Positions 8,870-17,825 of a stretch of 64,000 nt of DNA are shown one piece after another. How positions within the stretch are numbered: the stretch's first letter is position 1; every line of letters starts with the position of its first letter. The notes under the pieces are model-generated. The model was not told the DNA's origin. It ran no database searches and worked only from the letters and a program-made list of their open reading frames with translations. A program made the position numbers and the translations under genes. The DNA is from Streptomyces sp. MMG1121 (GTDB lineage: Bacteria; Actinomycetota; Actinomycetes; Streptomycetales; Streptomycetaceae), in NCBI RefSeq assembly GCF_001280015.1, contig NZ_LGDV01000213.1, positions 234,847 through 298,846 of the forward strand, given 5' to 3'.

Positions 8870-9199
8870 CCGCGCACCTGCTGATCCGGCGACCGGAGCC
8901 GCCCGGCACGCGCGCCACCGGCGGGCTGTGGTGATTCGCCTTCAAGCTGATCCTCCCCGGGTTTCGCGGCGCTCCCACTCACCGGGCCCCGCACCGACCG
9001 GTACGCCCCGGCCACCGTGATCGTCGCCTGCGCACTGGCCGCCGCGGCGGGCACCGCACCGCTCGCCGCCGGTCCAGGACCCGCCGTCGTAGCCGCTGCG
9101 CCGCTCCGGCCCCCCGGCCGACGGGGCATCACGCTCGCCGCTCGCGCCGCGCCGCTCCTCGCGGCCGCCCTCGGGAGCCGGTCGCCGGTCAGCCGCTGA
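8870..9199 (+). pseudogene. Possible remnant of a membrane protein
   Basis: No intact gene occupies 8755-9188. One frame reads like a protein interior (LLIRRPEPPGTRATGGLW, stop, FAFKLILPGF), and after a shift another frame gives PLTGPRTDRYAPATVIVACA followed by Ala-rich hydrophobic sequence to a TGA. The pattern suggests a broken membrane protein, but composition alone could produce it. The family is not recognised. Confidence 0.3.
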
Positions 9200-10115
9200 C
9201 GACGCCGGCACGGACGGACTCGTCGACGTGGAGGGTGAAGACGTCGGGGCGCGCATAGTGGCCGGTGGGGTCGAAGTCGAAGCGGGCGCGGGTCAGTTCG
9301 TCGAGGTCGAGTTCGGCCGCCAGGATGCCCTCGCCGCCGCGCAACGGGCCGGCCAGGATCTCGCCGAGCGGGGAGACGATGACGGAGCCGCCGCCTATGA
9401 GGACGGTGTCGGGCTCGTCGCCCAGCACGGGGTGGACGTCGGCGGGCAGGGCGTCGCGGCGCAGGAACTGGTTGGCACTGAGCACGAAACAACGCCCCTC
9501 CAGGGCGATGTGCCGCATGGTGGCCTGCCAGGCCTCGCGGTCGTCCACGGTCGGCGCGCACCACAGGTCGACGCCCTTGGCGTACATGGCCGTACGGAAC
9601 AGCGGCATGTAGTTCTCCCAGCAGATGCCGGCGCCGAGGCGGGCCGTGCCGGTGTCGACGACCGGGAGGGTCGAGCCGTCGCCCTGGCCCCACAGATAGC
9701 GTTCCCCGGCGGTCGGCATGAGCTTGCGGTGCAGGCCCAGATAGCCGCCGGGACCGAAGTAGAGGGCGACGCAGTACAGCGTGCCGCCCTGGCGCTCGAC
9801 AGCGCCCACCACGGCGTGGCAGCCGAGTTCCCGGGTGACGGCGGCCAGGGTGTCGACCTCGGGGCCGGGGACGTCGACGGCGGCCGCGTGGCAGCGGCGG
9901 AACAGGTCGCGCCCGGCCGGGGTGCGGTTGCCGACGCTGATGCCGAAGTCGAGGCCCTTGGGGTAACCGCCGAGGAAGGCCTCGGGCAGGACGACGACCT
10001 TCGCCCGGTGCCCCAGGACCGCCTCCCGGATCAGCTCCCCGGCGCGGGTCAGCGCGGCCTGCGTGTCGAACAGCGGGGCGGCGGCCTGGACGACGGCGGC
10101 GGTGAGAGTGGTCAT
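9189..10115 (-). CDS. Nitrilase / carbon-nitrogen hydrolase
   Basis: 308 aa, the usual length for bacterial nitrilases. The catalytic triad is intact: Glu45 in VLPEAFLGGYPKG, Lys131 in GLHRKLMPTAGERYLWGQGDG, and Cys165 in GAGICWENYMPLFRTAMYA. The GICWENYMP signature favours true nitrilases (R-CN to carboxylic acid and ammonia) over amidases. Cytosolic; active forms are normally oligomeric spirals. It is divergent from a LysR regulator with 50 bases between starts, so the regulator very likely controls it. The substrate nitrile is unknown; arylacetonitrile and aliphatic types look alike at this level. Confidence 0.93.
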   Translation of the reverse strand: MTTLTAAVVQAAAPLFDTQAALTRAGELIREAVLGHRAKVVVLPEAFLGGYPKGLDFGISVGNRTPAGRDLFRRCHAAAVDVPGPEVDTLAAVTRELGCHAVVGAVERQGGTLYCVALYFGPGGYLGLHRKLMPTAGERYLWGQGDGSTLPVVDTGTARLGAGICWENYMPLFRTAMYAKGVDLWCAPTVDDREAWQATMRHIALEGRCFVLSANQFLRRDALPADVHPVLGDEPDTVLIGGGSVIVSPLGEILAGPLRGGEGILAAELDLDELTRARFDFDPTGHYARPDVFTLHVDESVRAGVVSG

Positions 10116-10144
10116 GGCATCGAGACTAGAAACGGCCCGCCATA

Positions 10145-10173
10145 TCGATCAAACTAATCTTCATAATGATCGA
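10145..10173. promoter_or_regulatory. Inverted repeat in nitrilase/LysR divergent promoter
   Basis: TCGATCA (10145-10151) and TGATCGA (10167-10173) are perfect inverted arms 15 bases apart, with an AT-rich spacer unlike the surroundings. TAATCT at 10155-10160 could be a -10 box for a leaderless LysR transcript. The right arm overlaps the LysR start codon, which fits autorepression. Confidence 0.55.
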
Positions 10174-11080
10174 CATTTACGAAGCCGAATTCAGGAAGGC
10201 GGACCTGAACCTCCTGGTCGTCTTCGCCGCCCTGATGCGCGAGCGCAGCGTCACCCGGGCCGCTGCCGCCCTGCACCTGAGCCAGGGCGCGGTCAGTGCC
10301 GCCCTCGGCCGGCTGCGCAGGCTGTTCGGCGACGAACTGTTCACCCGCACCCGCACGGGCGTCGAACCCACACCGCACGCCGTCGACCTCGCCCGCCGCA
10401 TCGAACCTGCCCTGGGGCTCATCCACGGCGCCGTGACCGCCCCCGACAGTTTCGACCCGGCCACCGCGCGCCACACCTTCACCCTGGGCATGTCCGACGA
10501 CATCGAGGCCACGCTGCTGCCGCGGCTGCTGTCCGCCACGGCCGGGCTGCCGGGCATCCGGATCGCCGTACGTCAGGCCCACCGCAACACCGTCGCCGGC
10601 ATGCTCGACCACGGCGAGATCACGCTCGGCGTCGCCGCCGAGCCCGCACACGGCACCGACCACCGCGGCCACGCCCTGTTCACCTCCGGCTACAGCGTCC
10701 TGTTCAACCCCCGTCTGCTCCCGCTGACCGCACCGCTCGGCCTGGACGACTACCTGGCCCACCCGCACCTGCTGGTCTCCTACGACGGCCGCCGCGGCAT
10801 CGTCGACGACCTGCTGGAGGAGCGCGGCCTGAACCGCCGGGTGATCGTCTCCACGACCCACTTCGCCGGCGCCGCCCTCCAGCTCGCCACCCTGCCCGCC
10901 CTCGCCACGCTCCCCACTCATGCGGCCGTCGTCTACGCCGAGACCCTGGGCCTCGCCGTCGCCGAACCACCCCTGCCGATGCCCCGGTTCACGGTCAGCA
11001 CGATCTGGCACAGCAGTGTGACCGACGATCCGGCCCACGTCTGGCTCCGCAGCCTCGTCAGCGAACACGGAGCGCCGTAG
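10166..11080 (+). CDS. LysR-family transcriptional regulator of the nitrilase gene
   Basis: 304 aa, standard LTTR length. Residues 12-70 are the winged HTH (DLNLLVVFAALMRERSVTRA, AAALHLSQGAVSAALGRLRR, FTRTRTGVEPTPHAVDL). The rest is the periplasmic-binding-like effector domain, beginning HTFTLGMSDDIEATLLPRLL, in the NodD/NahR-like subgroup that responds to aromatic or small-acid inducers. Divergent from the nitrilase, with an inverted repeat between them. The ligand is probably the nitrile or its acid product; this is inference from gene order. Confidence 0.92.
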   Translation: MIDIYEAEFRKADLNLLVVFAALMRERSVTRAAAALHLSQGAVSAALGRLRRLFGDELFTRTRTGVEPTPHAVDLARRIEPALGLIHGAVTAPDSFDPATARHTFTLGMSDDIEATLLPRLLSATAGLPGIRIAVRQAHRNTVAGMLDHGEITLGVAAEPAHGTDHRGHALFTSGYSVLFNPRLLPLTAPLGLDDYLAHPHLLVSYDGRRGIVDDLLEERGLNRRVIVSTTHFAGAALQLATLPALATLPTHAAVVYAETLGLAVAEPPLPMPRFTVSTIWHSSVTDDPAHVWLRSLVSEHGAP

Positions 11081-11109
11081 TCGGGGGCGAGGGCGGCCGC
11101 GATCGGGGA

Positions 11110-11590
11110 TCAGGACGAGGTGGGTTCCAGGACCCGGTCCGGGCCGGGCGGGACCTCGTGCTGAAGGAGACGGCTCCTCGACTCCCGTACCCCGAACTCG
11201 GCCTTGAGCCGGTCGATGACCGTCTCGGCCTCTCGGACATCGGTGCAGGCCATGCGCGGCCGGCAGTCGTAGTCCCCGGTCCGCCGCATCGCGCCGAGAT
11301 CTGCGGCAGTTGATACAGCTGGTCCTCGAACGCCTTGCGGTCCACGCCCTCGCGCAGGCGGACATCGCTGAGCGGCTCCATGCCGCGCCCGAACGCGGCC
11401 GCATTCAGCCCGGCCCGCTCCTCGCGGACGATTCCGAAGCCTGGAGCCGGCGTACGCAGTCGGCGACGGTGTCGGCCGAGAGCCGGACCTGACGACCCAG
11501 TTCCCGATGGGTCGCCCGGCCGTCGGCAAGCGGGATGGCGGGGACAAGGACGGAACCGGGCGGAGCGGTTCCAGCTCGTCATCCCCGAGG
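11110..11590 (-). pseudogene. Decayed Lrp/AsnC-family regulator
   Basis: Pieces of one Lrp protein occur in three frames in the right order: IPLADGRATHRELGRQVRLS (helix-turn-helix), then GIVREERAGLNAAAFGRGME to DRKAFEDQLYQLPQI (ligand domain start), then RTGDYDCRPRMACTDVREAE to DRLKAEFGVRESRSRLL and a TGA at 11110. At least two indels separate the pieces, and the first cysteine-containing helix is altered. No single frame covers the domain, so no functional protein is expected unless the indels are sequencing errors. It lies convergent to the LysR gene. Confidence 0.75.
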
Positions 11591-11610
11591 ACTGACGGAC
11601 CCCGCGGACC

Positions 11611-12069
11611 TCAGCCCGCGATGTCGAGCGCCGTTCCGTACAGCCGGTCCACCTTGAGCCGGATCACCAGGCGGCGTTCGGCGACCAGTTGCTCCAGGAA
11701 GGCGTCTTCGTCGTCCGGCTTCGCGCCCTGCGGGATCATCCCGAGCAGTTCCCGCCCGACCGGGTCGCCGGGAACCGTCGTGATCTCGGAGACCTCGGCT
11801 TCGCCCTCCGCGACGGCGAACGACCACACGTCGCCGCCCTGCACATGGAGTGCGGCACGCGGGTCGCGCCGCAGGTGCCTGACCTTGACGCGGTCGGCCG
11901 TCGTGGAGAACCGCGCGACGCGGGACCCGGCGTCCCAGTGGTAGAGCATGGTGGTCAGATGGGGGTGGCCACCCCGCTTGACGGTGGCCAGGGTACCGAA
12001 CTGCTGCCTGCCGAGCAGGGCGCAGAGGGCGTCGTCGGACAGCGGGCGAGGTGCTGGGCCTTGGGTCAT
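11611..12069 (-). CDS. Pyridoxamine 5'-phosphate oxidase-like (F420-dependent type) protein
   Basis: 152 aa. A split-barrel flavin/F420-binding fold is indicated by FGTLATVKRGGHPHLTTMLY, VARFSTTADRVKVRHLRRDPRAALHV and EVSEITTVPGDPVGRELLGM, the pattern of actinobacterial PPOX-class F420-dependent enzymes. Such proteins reduce small molecules with F420H2 or bind F420, FMN or heme. The ATG at 12069 has only a weak ribosome site; a GTG shortly upstream is possible. No partner gene. Confidence 0.8.
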   Translation of the reverse strand: MTQGPAPRPLSDDALCALLGRQQFGTLATVKRGGHPHLTTMLYHWDAGSRVARFSTTADRVKVRHLRRDPRAALHVQGGDVWSFAVAEGEAEVSEITTVPGDPVGRELLGMIPQGAKPDDEDAFLEQLVAERRLVIRLKVDRLYGTALDIAG

Positions 12070-12196
12070 GACCTGATCAACATCCAGGACCGGCCCGGCA
12101 ATTCCGCGGTCGACCCGGGCGTACGGCGCGGGGGCGTGCTCATCGCGGCTTCTCGTCGCAGGACACTCGGATCCGGGCGCGTGGCAGCTTCCTGAA

Positions 12197-12579
12197 CCGC
12201 GTCCAGGGCCACTTTCGTCCAAGCACCGTCGGTCTCCGTCCATGGACCGGCCGGTCTGCTGGCGGGCAACGCCGTCGCATCGGTGATCCTCGTGTTCCTC
12301 ATGGGGGTGTCCGGGTTCGCCGGTGTCCCCGGCATGAGCACGCGCGTCACCGACTTCGCCCACGGGGCGGCCCCGGCCGCCGGCGCCAACGTCTCCGCGT
12401 CCGACATCGGCAACGCCCTCGGCGCCTGGCTCGGGTGCCTGGCCATCACCGCGGGCCTCGGATGCACCGCACCCCTCTACGTCGGCGCAGGCATCACCCT
12501 GGCCTCCGTCGTCATGGCCGTTGCCGCGCACCGGGCCAGGTCGTCCGCGGGGCGGGCCGGCCCCACGACGACCGTCTGA
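12197..12579 (+). pseudogene. C-terminal fragment of an MFS drug/sugar efflux transporter
   Basis: Only the last third of an AraJ/Cml-type major facilitator remains in one frame: GLLAGNAVASVILVFLMGVS, RVTDFAHGAAP, ASDIGNALGAWLGCLAITAG, TAPLYVGAGITLASVVMAVA. The Asn-Ala-Leu-Gly-Ala-Trp-Leu-Gly stretch is typical of transmembrane helix 11. There is no start codon or N-terminal half within 130 bases upstream, where the frame meets a TGA. It is either a deletion relic or the footprint of a rearrangement. Confidence 0.65.
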
Positions 12580-12740
12580 CGCGTTCCCGTCCGGTCGGGG
12601 ACCGTCATGCCCCGCGGTCACCAGTGCACCGGCTCTTCCATCAGGGTGTCTCCAAGTGGTGTCGGGCGGTCGGTGCGGGCCCGTTTGGCCATGCTGGGCC
12701 AGGAGTGGCACGCACCCTTCCCTGCGACAAGGAGCACGGT

Positions 12741-12959
12741 ATGCCGACGGACTCGGTCGAACGATTCCTGGCGGCCCTGGACCCGGAACACCGCGAGGCG
12801 GTCGGCGCCAAGCCGCGCGAGGACCAGGAGCGGCTGGCGGCGGCCTGGACGCGGGAGCTGGAAGCGGACGACGAGCTCGACACCCTCGACGAGCTGTCCC
12901 CGCCGGCGGCCGAGGCCGAGGCGGCCCGTCGCGTCCTGGAGCGCGGAGCCGACCAGTAG
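12741..12959 (+). CDS. Small acidic protein of unknown function
   Basis: 72 aa with an excellent AAGGAG site seven bases before the ATG. The sequence is strongly acidic and alpha-helical (MPTDSVERFLAALDPEHREA, WTRELEADDELDTLDELSPP), without Cys, signal or membrane segment. I do not recognise a named family. The strong ribosome site and codon use argue that it is translated. It ends ten bases before the stop of the convergent NmrA-like gene. Confidence 0.7.
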   Translation: MPTDSVERFLAALDPEHREAVGAKPREDQERLAAAWTRELEADDELDTLDELSPPAAEAEAARRVLERGADQ

Positions 12960-12968
12960 CGGGGGCAC

Positions 12969-13838
12969 TCAGGGCTGGGCGGCCGGGTCGGGCCCGGCCC
13001 GCAGGACCCGCTCCAGTGCCGTGGCCGGGTGTCCGGTCAGATCCTCGATGGCGGTGGTCACCCCGGCGAGGGAGCCGTCGGCGATCGCGGTGTAGGTGGA
13101 GACCCAGGCGTCGAGCTGCCAGTCGGGGGCGCCGTAGCCCTGGCGGGAGGCGTACGCCTCCTCGACCGTCTCCGGCACGTACGTCACCGGGCGCCCGGTG
13201 ACCGTGGTAATCGTCGCCGCCACGTCGGCGAGGGTGAGCGCCTCGGGGCCGGTCAGGTCGTAGGCGCGGCCGGCGTGCGGGCCCGGATCGCGCAGGACGG
13301 CGACCGCGGCGTCGGCGATGTCGTCCTGGGCGACCACTGCGGCCCGGCCGTCGCCCGCGGGACCGCGGATGGCGCCGTCGTCGCCGACGAGGCCGGGCAT
13401 GAAGTCGGCGTAGAGGTTGTCGCGCAGGAAGGTGAACGGCACCCCGGCGGCGCGGATGTGCTGTTCGGTGTGCCAGTGGTCGCGGGCCAGGGTGAAGGTC
13501 GCGTCGGGCGCGGCACCGTAGAAGGAGATGTACACCAGGTGGGCGACGCCGACCTGGGCCGCCGCGTCGATGAAGGTGCGGTGCTGCCGGAGCCGGTCGG
13601 GGGACTCCGAGGCGGAGACCATCAGGACGTGGTCGGTGCTGCGCAGGGATCGTACGAGGGCGGCGTGGTCGTCGTACGCGCCGGGTACGACGGTCGCGCC
13701 GGGCAGTTCGGGTGCGCGGGCAGGGGTGCGGCACAGGAGGGTCTGCGGGGTGCCGCCGGCGGCCAGGCGGCGGGCGATCCGGCCGCCCAGACGGCCGGAG
13801 GAGCCGGTGACGGCGTAGGTGACCTCGGTGGAAGCCAT
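12969..13838 (-). CDS. NmrA-like NAD(P)-binding oxidoreductase
   Basis: 289 aa from an ATG preceded by AAGGAGAA. The N-terminal Rossmann motif YAVTGSSGRLGGRIARRLAA fits the GxxGxxG of atypical SDRs; HLVYISFYGA and HTEQHIRAAGVPFTFLRDNL are hallmarks of the NmrA/YtfG (quinone oxidoreductase 2) group, which lacks the classical YxxxK pair. Members act as NADPH:quinone oxidoreductases or redox sensors. No linked reductase or regulator survives next to it. Confidence 0.88.
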   Translation of the reverse strand: MASTEVTYAVTGSSGRLGGRIARRLAAGGTPQTLLCRTPARAPELPGATVVPGAYDDHAALVRSLRSTDHVLMVSASESPDRLRQHRTFIDAAAQVGVAHLVYISFYGAAPDATFTLARDHWHTEQHIRAAGVPFTFLRDNLYADFMPGLVGDDGAIRGPAGDGRAAVVAQDDIADAAVAVLRDPGPHAGRAYDLTGPEALTLADVAATITTVTGRPVTYVPETVEEAYASRQGYGAPDWQLDAWVSTYTAIADGSLAGVTTAIEDLTGHPATALERVLRAGPDPAAQP

Positions 13839-14261
13839 CGTGGTTCTCCTTGCTGCGGTGCCCGCTCTGCTTCTGCCTGCCTGGCAGCACGGTAGTCGCC
13901 GGAACGGCCGACCGCCCGCCACCGGTCCGCTCCTACGACCCGTACGGGCGGCCGCGCCGGAGCTTGCCGCTGGACGTACGGGTACCGGAGGCAACCGTCG
14001 GGCTCGCGGACGACGGTGACGCCGGTGAGGTTCCAGCCGTCCCGCGCGTACTCGCGCTGCCGTGGATCCGCGAGGCAACGCCAGCCGACCGTGCCGCGCA
14101 CCGCGAGCGGTCCGGGCGGGCCTGCGCCCCGGTCGGCCGTCGACAGGAAGATGTGCAGGAGTTCGGGGGACCACCATGTGGCGAGCGACGCGCGGGCCAC
14201 CCGGCCCAGTTCGACTGGGTCCGCCTCGTCTCCGTCAGCCCGCCGAGCGGCGCCGGCGTCG

Positions 14262-14647
14262 CGGACCGGAGCCGCCGTGGCAGCCTCCACGACGTGCCGC
14301 GGCACTTCCGGCACCGGGACTTCGGCCGGCGGGACATCTCCCGGCTGCTCCCGGGCGGCGGCGAGATCCTGCAGCATCCGATGGCGGACCGCGACCCGTT
14401 GGGCAGTTGGCGGCACGGCCGGGTCACCTTGCTGGGCGACGCCGCGTATCTTGTGGACCCGCTCGCCGGCGAGGGCGCCTCGCACGCCATCGCCGACGCG
14501 GCCGTCCTGGGCACCGGACTCGGCGCAGGCACCGATGGGACCACCGCGCTGCACCGTTGAGCGACCACGCGACGCCCCACCACGACGGCGGCGATCATCG
14601 CCAACCGGGACCGCGCGGCCGCCGCCCGTGTCACCGTGGACCACTGA
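14262..14647 (+). pseudogene. C-terminal remnant of an FAD-dependent monooxygenase
   Basis: The frame reads HFRHRDFGRRDISRLLPGGG, then HPMADRDPLGSWRHGRVTLL and GDAAYLVDPLAGEGASHAIA, the GD and DP motifs that close the FAD site in class A monooxygenases. It is interrupted by a TGA at 14558-14560, after which the family's tail TTRRPTTTAAIIANRDRA continues in the same frame to 14647. The N-terminal FAD-binding two thirds are missing. The intact O-methyltransferase begins 22 bases later, so both may once have formed a tailoring operon. Confidence 0.7.
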
Positions 14648-14669
14648 CCACCGCAGAAGGGACAGCACC

Positions 14670-15746
14670 TTGACCAGCCCGCGGAACCACGACGACGTAG
14701 CCACGCCCCGAAGGGCGGCCGCCCCCGGCGCCCAGCCGACGCCTCCCGCCGGCCCCGGGGTGCCCTCCCCCGTGCGCGATCTGATGTACGGCCACTTCCA
14801 CGCCTCGGCCCTGCGCGCCGTGGCTCTTCTCGGCATCGCCGATCACCTCGCCGAGGGAGCGCGAACGGCCGAGGACCTGGCGGAACGCTCCGGCGCCCGG
14901 CCCGACCTGCTCCGTCGCGTCCTGCGGCTGCTCGCCACGCACGGTCTGTTCCATGAGGACGGGTCCGGAACCTTCAGCCTGACGCAGAGCGGCCGGCCCT
15001 TGCGCACGGACGTCCCCGGCTCACAGCACGCCGCCGTTCTGATGTTCACGGACGAGATGTTCCGCAGCTCCGCGGAACACCTCACGCACACCCTGCGCAC
15101 GGGCGAGCCCGGCTTCGAGGCGGCCTACGGAGTCCCGTTCTTCGATCACCTGGCCGCCACTCCCCCGGCCGGCCGGCTCTTCAACGCGGCGATGGCCTCG
15201 CGGGGCGACGTCGACCACCACATCGTGAGCGGCTATCCGTTCCCGGACAGCGGCACGGTCGTCGATGTGGGCGGGGGCCGGGGTGGTCTGCTGCGCGAAC
15301 TGCTCGTCCAGTCGCCGGGGTTGACCGGAATTCTCTACGACCGGGCCGAGACCGTCGCCGACCATCTGCTCAACGCCCCCTCTCTGGCGGGTCGTTGGAG
15401 CGTGCAGGACGGTGACTTCTTCGTCTCCGTACCGAAGGACGGTGACCTCTACCTGCTCAAGAACATCCTGCACGACTGGTCCGACGAGGACTGCCTGCGC
15501 ATCCTCGCCGCCCTCCGCGAGGCGATGACCGACGGCACCCGGCTGCTCGTGATCGACGCCGTACTGCCCGACGACGGCACACCGCATCCGGCATCCGGCC
15601 TGGACATCGTCATGCTCTCGCTGCTGAGGGGACGGGAGCGTACGGCGGCCGAGTTCGAGGTGCTGCTGGCGCGCGCCGGCTTCCGGCTGAACCGCGTCGT
15701 GCCGACCTCGGCCCTGCCGTCCGTCGTCGAAGCCGAGGCGATCTGA
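14670..15746 (+). CDS. SAM-dependent O-methyltransferase (Methyltransf_2 type)
   Basis: 358 aa from a TTG at 14670 with AGAAGGGA upstream. The N-terminal winged-helix dimerisation domain (about 35-120) includes DLMYGHFHASALRAVALLGI and DLLRRVLRLLATHGLF. The SAM-binding motif VVDVGGGRGGLLRELL follows, then DGDLYLLKNILHDWSDEDCL, the acidic/His catalytic region of small-molecule O-methyltransferases such as CarOMT and TcmN types. It methylates hydroxyls on aromatic or polyketide substrates. It lies directly behind a ruined monooxygenase, hinting at a former natural-product context. Confidence 0.92.
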   Translation: MTSPRNHDDVATPRRAAAPGAQPTPPAGPGVPSPVRDLMYGHFHASALRAVALLGIADHLAEGARTAEDLAERSGARPDLLRRVLRLLATHGLFHEDGSGTFSLTQSGRPLRTDVPGSQHAAVLMFTDEMFRSSAEHLTHTLRTGEPGFEAAYGVPFFDHLAATPPAGRLFNAAMASRGDVDHHIVSGYPFPDSGTVVDVGGGRGGLLRELLVQSPGLTGILYDRAETVADHLLNAPSLAGRWSVQDGDFFVSVPKDGDLYLLKNILHDWSDEDCLRILAALREAMTDGTRLLVIDAVLPDDGTPHPASGLDIVMLSLLRGRERTAAEFEVLLARAGFRLNRVVPTSALPSVVEAEAI

Positions 15747-15769
15747 CGGCCGTGAAGCCAGTGAGCCCC

Positions 15770-16288
15770 CTACAGGGCGCGCCGGTAGCGAAGTTCGGGC
15801 ACGGACACTCCGTCGTAGTCGTCGGCCCGGGCGGCGCCGTCAGCGACATAGCCGGCCCGTTCGTAGAAGCGCCGTGCCGTGGTGTTGTCGGCCAGGACCC
15901 ACAACGACTGTGTGTCGAAGCCATGGGCCAGAGCCTGGGCGTGCACGGCTTCGAGCAGCGTGCGGCCGATTCCGGATCCGATGCGTGAGGGCTGGACGTA
16001 CAGGGCGTGGAGCTCGCCTGTGGTGGTCGTACTCGTCCCGGGACCGCGACAGGGCCCGTGGCACGCCCAGCCCACGACTCCTCCCCCGGCGCCGACCGCC
16101 ACCAGGTTGGCCGTGCCGTTCTTCACCCCCGTGAAGTGCTCTCGGCGCTGCCGGGTATCCGCTTCCACCGTCATACGGTCGAGGTAGGACCGGGGCAGGA
16201 TCCCGGCGTACGCGGCCTTCCAGCCGCTCACGCGTATCGTCGACACGGCCTCGACGTCGGCTTCCGTCATCGCTCGTACAGTGATCAT
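15770..16288 (-). CDS. GNAT family N-acetyltransferase
   Basis: 172 aa. The full GNAT fold is visible: VRAMTEADVEAVSTIRVSGW at strand 1, ELHALYVQPSRIGSGIGRTL with the acetyl-CoA pyrophosphate loop, then LWVLADNTTARRFYERAGYV. The WKAAYAGILP segment near residue 23 is typical of a broad bacterial subgroup related to ribosomal-protein and small-amine acetylases. Substrate unknown. Convergent with the methyltransferase gene, 23 bases apart. Confidence 0.88.
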   Translation of the reverse strand: MITVRAMTEADVEAVSTIRVSGWKAAYAGILPRSYLDRMTVEADTRQRREHFTGVKNGTANLVAVGAGGGVVGWACHGPCRGPGTSTTTTGELHALYVQPSRIGSGIGRTLLEAVHAQALAHGFDTQSLWVLADNTTARRFYERAGYVADGAARADDYDGVSVPELRYRRAL

Positions 16289-16329
16289 CCCGGCACCGTA
16301 CGGGTCCTGTCGTCACGCCCGTCTGGGAA

Positions 16330-16752
16330 TTACGGGCACGTGGTGGCGTGGTCGGGGAAGAGGGCGTTGCCGACATGCCGGGTGTCGGCGTATTCGACGA
16401 CCGAGGTGATCTTGCCGTCGTGGACGGTGTAGATGCCGACGCAGCGGTTGTCGTAGGTGCCTCCGTATACGGTCTCGGCCTTGGATGTCCATTCGGCCAC
16501 CACACGGTTGCCCTCTGCGATCGTGCTGATCAGTTCGATGACCAGGGTGCCGGGCACGAGGATCGGGCCCATGCCGCCGAGGAACTCGTTGATGATCCGG
16601 TCGCGGCCGTGCCAGACCTTGGAGATGGGCAGGTCGCCCGGGTAGTGCCAGGTGGCGTCCGCGGCGAAGCTGTCGTGGATGACGTCCGCGTCGCCGTCGC
16701 GGACGGCCTCGACGTAGCGGACGACGACAGCCCTGGGGTCGGTGGTGGTCAT
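16330..16752 (-). CDS. SnoaL-like / NTF2-fold protein
   Basis: 140 aa. VVRYVEAVRDGDADVIHDSF, ADATWHYPGDLP, WHGRDRIINEFLGG and VGIYTVHDGKITSVVEYADT match the cone-shaped SnoaL-like fold used by aldol cyclases, dehydratases and ligand-binding proteins. No catalytic residues can be assigned without a structure. It lies just downstream of the quinone oxidoreductase on the same strand, 48 bases away, so the two are probably cotranscribed and controlled by the divergent LysR protein. Confidence 0.85.
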   Translation of the reverse strand: MTTTDPRAVVVRYVEAVRDGDADVIHDSFAADATWHYPGDLPISKVWHGRDRIINEFLGGMGPILVPGTLVIELISTIAEGNRVVAEWTSKAETVYGGTYDNRCVGIYTVHDGKITSVVEYADTRHVGNALFPDHATTCP

Positions 16753-16800
16753 GGTCGTGCTCCTTCGGTTGTCGGTGTGTCGATCGGCGGGTGGCGTCGT

Positions 16801-17721
16801 TCAGGAGAGGGTGAGGACGGCCTTGCCCCGGATGCGGCGCTCACGCAGGTCGGTGAGCGTGGTCGCGGTGTCGGCCCAGTCCGTGACGCGGCCGATCTCG
16901 GGATGCAGCCGACCCTCGGCGGTCAGCCGGACGAGCGCGGTCAGGTCGTCATCCAGCCGGGTGTCGGCGTCGAGGTAGTGGAAGTGGCGGACGACGGCCG
17001 ATTCGGGGCCGGAGAAGAAGTCGAAGAAGTCGAGCGTCGCCGGTGTGCGGCTGGCCTGCCCGAACCAGATCAGTGTGCCGCGCCCGGCGAGCCGTGCCAG
17101 TGCGATGGAGAGGGCCGGACCGCCGGTCGACTCCAGCACGATGTCGTAGGGGCCTTGGGCGTCGGCGACGTCGTGGACGATGTCGGCGGCGCCGAGTTCG
17201 GTGAGCCGGGCGCCTCGTTCGGGGTCCCGGGTCACGGCGGTGACCTGAGCCCCGGCGGCGGCCGCCAGCTCGGTGACGTAATGGCCGACTCCCCCGGACG
17301 CGCCGGTCAGCAGGACCCGTCGGCCCAGGACGGGCCCGGCGCAGCGCAGCAGCCGCAGCGCGGTGAGCCCGGCCAGCGGCAGCGCCGCGCCCTGGAGGAC
17401 GCCGACGCTGTCGGGCAGTTCGGCGAGTGCGTCGGTCGGCACGGCCGCGTACTCCGCCCAGCCGCCCGCCATGGGGTGGCCGACGACCCGGGTGATCCCC
17501 GAGGGTCCGCTCCCGTCGGCGGCCGGCTGCACCACCAGGCCGGCGATGTCCTTGCCGGGGCGTTCACCGGGCACGGGCTGCTCCAGCTTGAACGTCTCGC
17601 CCCGGTTGACCGAGAACGCCTCGACCTTCACCAGCGCCTCATCGGGGCGTGGTGTCGGTTCGGGGACGTCGGCGAGCACGACCGGCTCGGCGGGATCCCC
17701 GGTCGGTACGAAGGCCTTCAT
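16801..17721 (-). CDS. MDR-family NADPH:quinone oxidoreductase
   Basis: 306 aa from an ATG preceded by GGAGGA. The N-terminal GroES-like domain reads MKAFVPTGDPAEPVV, EALVKVEAFSVNRGE and GKDIAGLVV; the Rossmann domain has VLLTGASGGVGHYVTELAAA. Zinc-binding Cys/His residues of alcohol dehydrogenases are absent, so it belongs to the zinc-free quinone oxidoreductase/enoyl reductase branch. It should reduce quinones or enals with NADPH in the cytosol. It heads a probable two-gene unit with the SnoaL-like gene and faces a LysR regulator 138 bases away. Confidence 0.9.
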   Translation of the reverse strand: MKAFVPTGDPAEPVVLADVPEPTPRPDEALVKVEAFSVNRGETFKLEQPVPGERPGKDIAGLVVQPAADGSGPSGITRVVGHPMAGGWAEYAAVPTDALAELPDSVGVLQGAALPLAGLTALRLLRCAGPVLGRRVLLTGASGGVGHYVTELAAAAGAQVTAVTRDPERGARLTELGAADIVHDVADAQGPYDIVLESTGGPALSIALARLAGRGTLIWFGQASRTPATLDFFDFFSGPESAVVRHFHYLDADTRLDDDLTALVRLTAEGRLHPEIGRVTDWADTATTLTDLRERRIRGKAVLTLS

Positions 17722-17825
17722 CGTTGTCTTCCTCCTCGCTGGCCCGTGAGCCATCGGCCGGTGTGGCGTCTGGGACCATCTGACCGGGCGGGGAGGGGGC
17801 ACGGCCAACAACCGAACCGCCTCGC

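Noticed and set aside
13910..14230. Minus-strand stretch WWSPELLHIFLSTADRGAGP possibly from another decayed gene
   Set aside because: It reads somewhat protein-like, but I recognise no family and it overlaps the region before the monooxygenase remnant; not enough to call.
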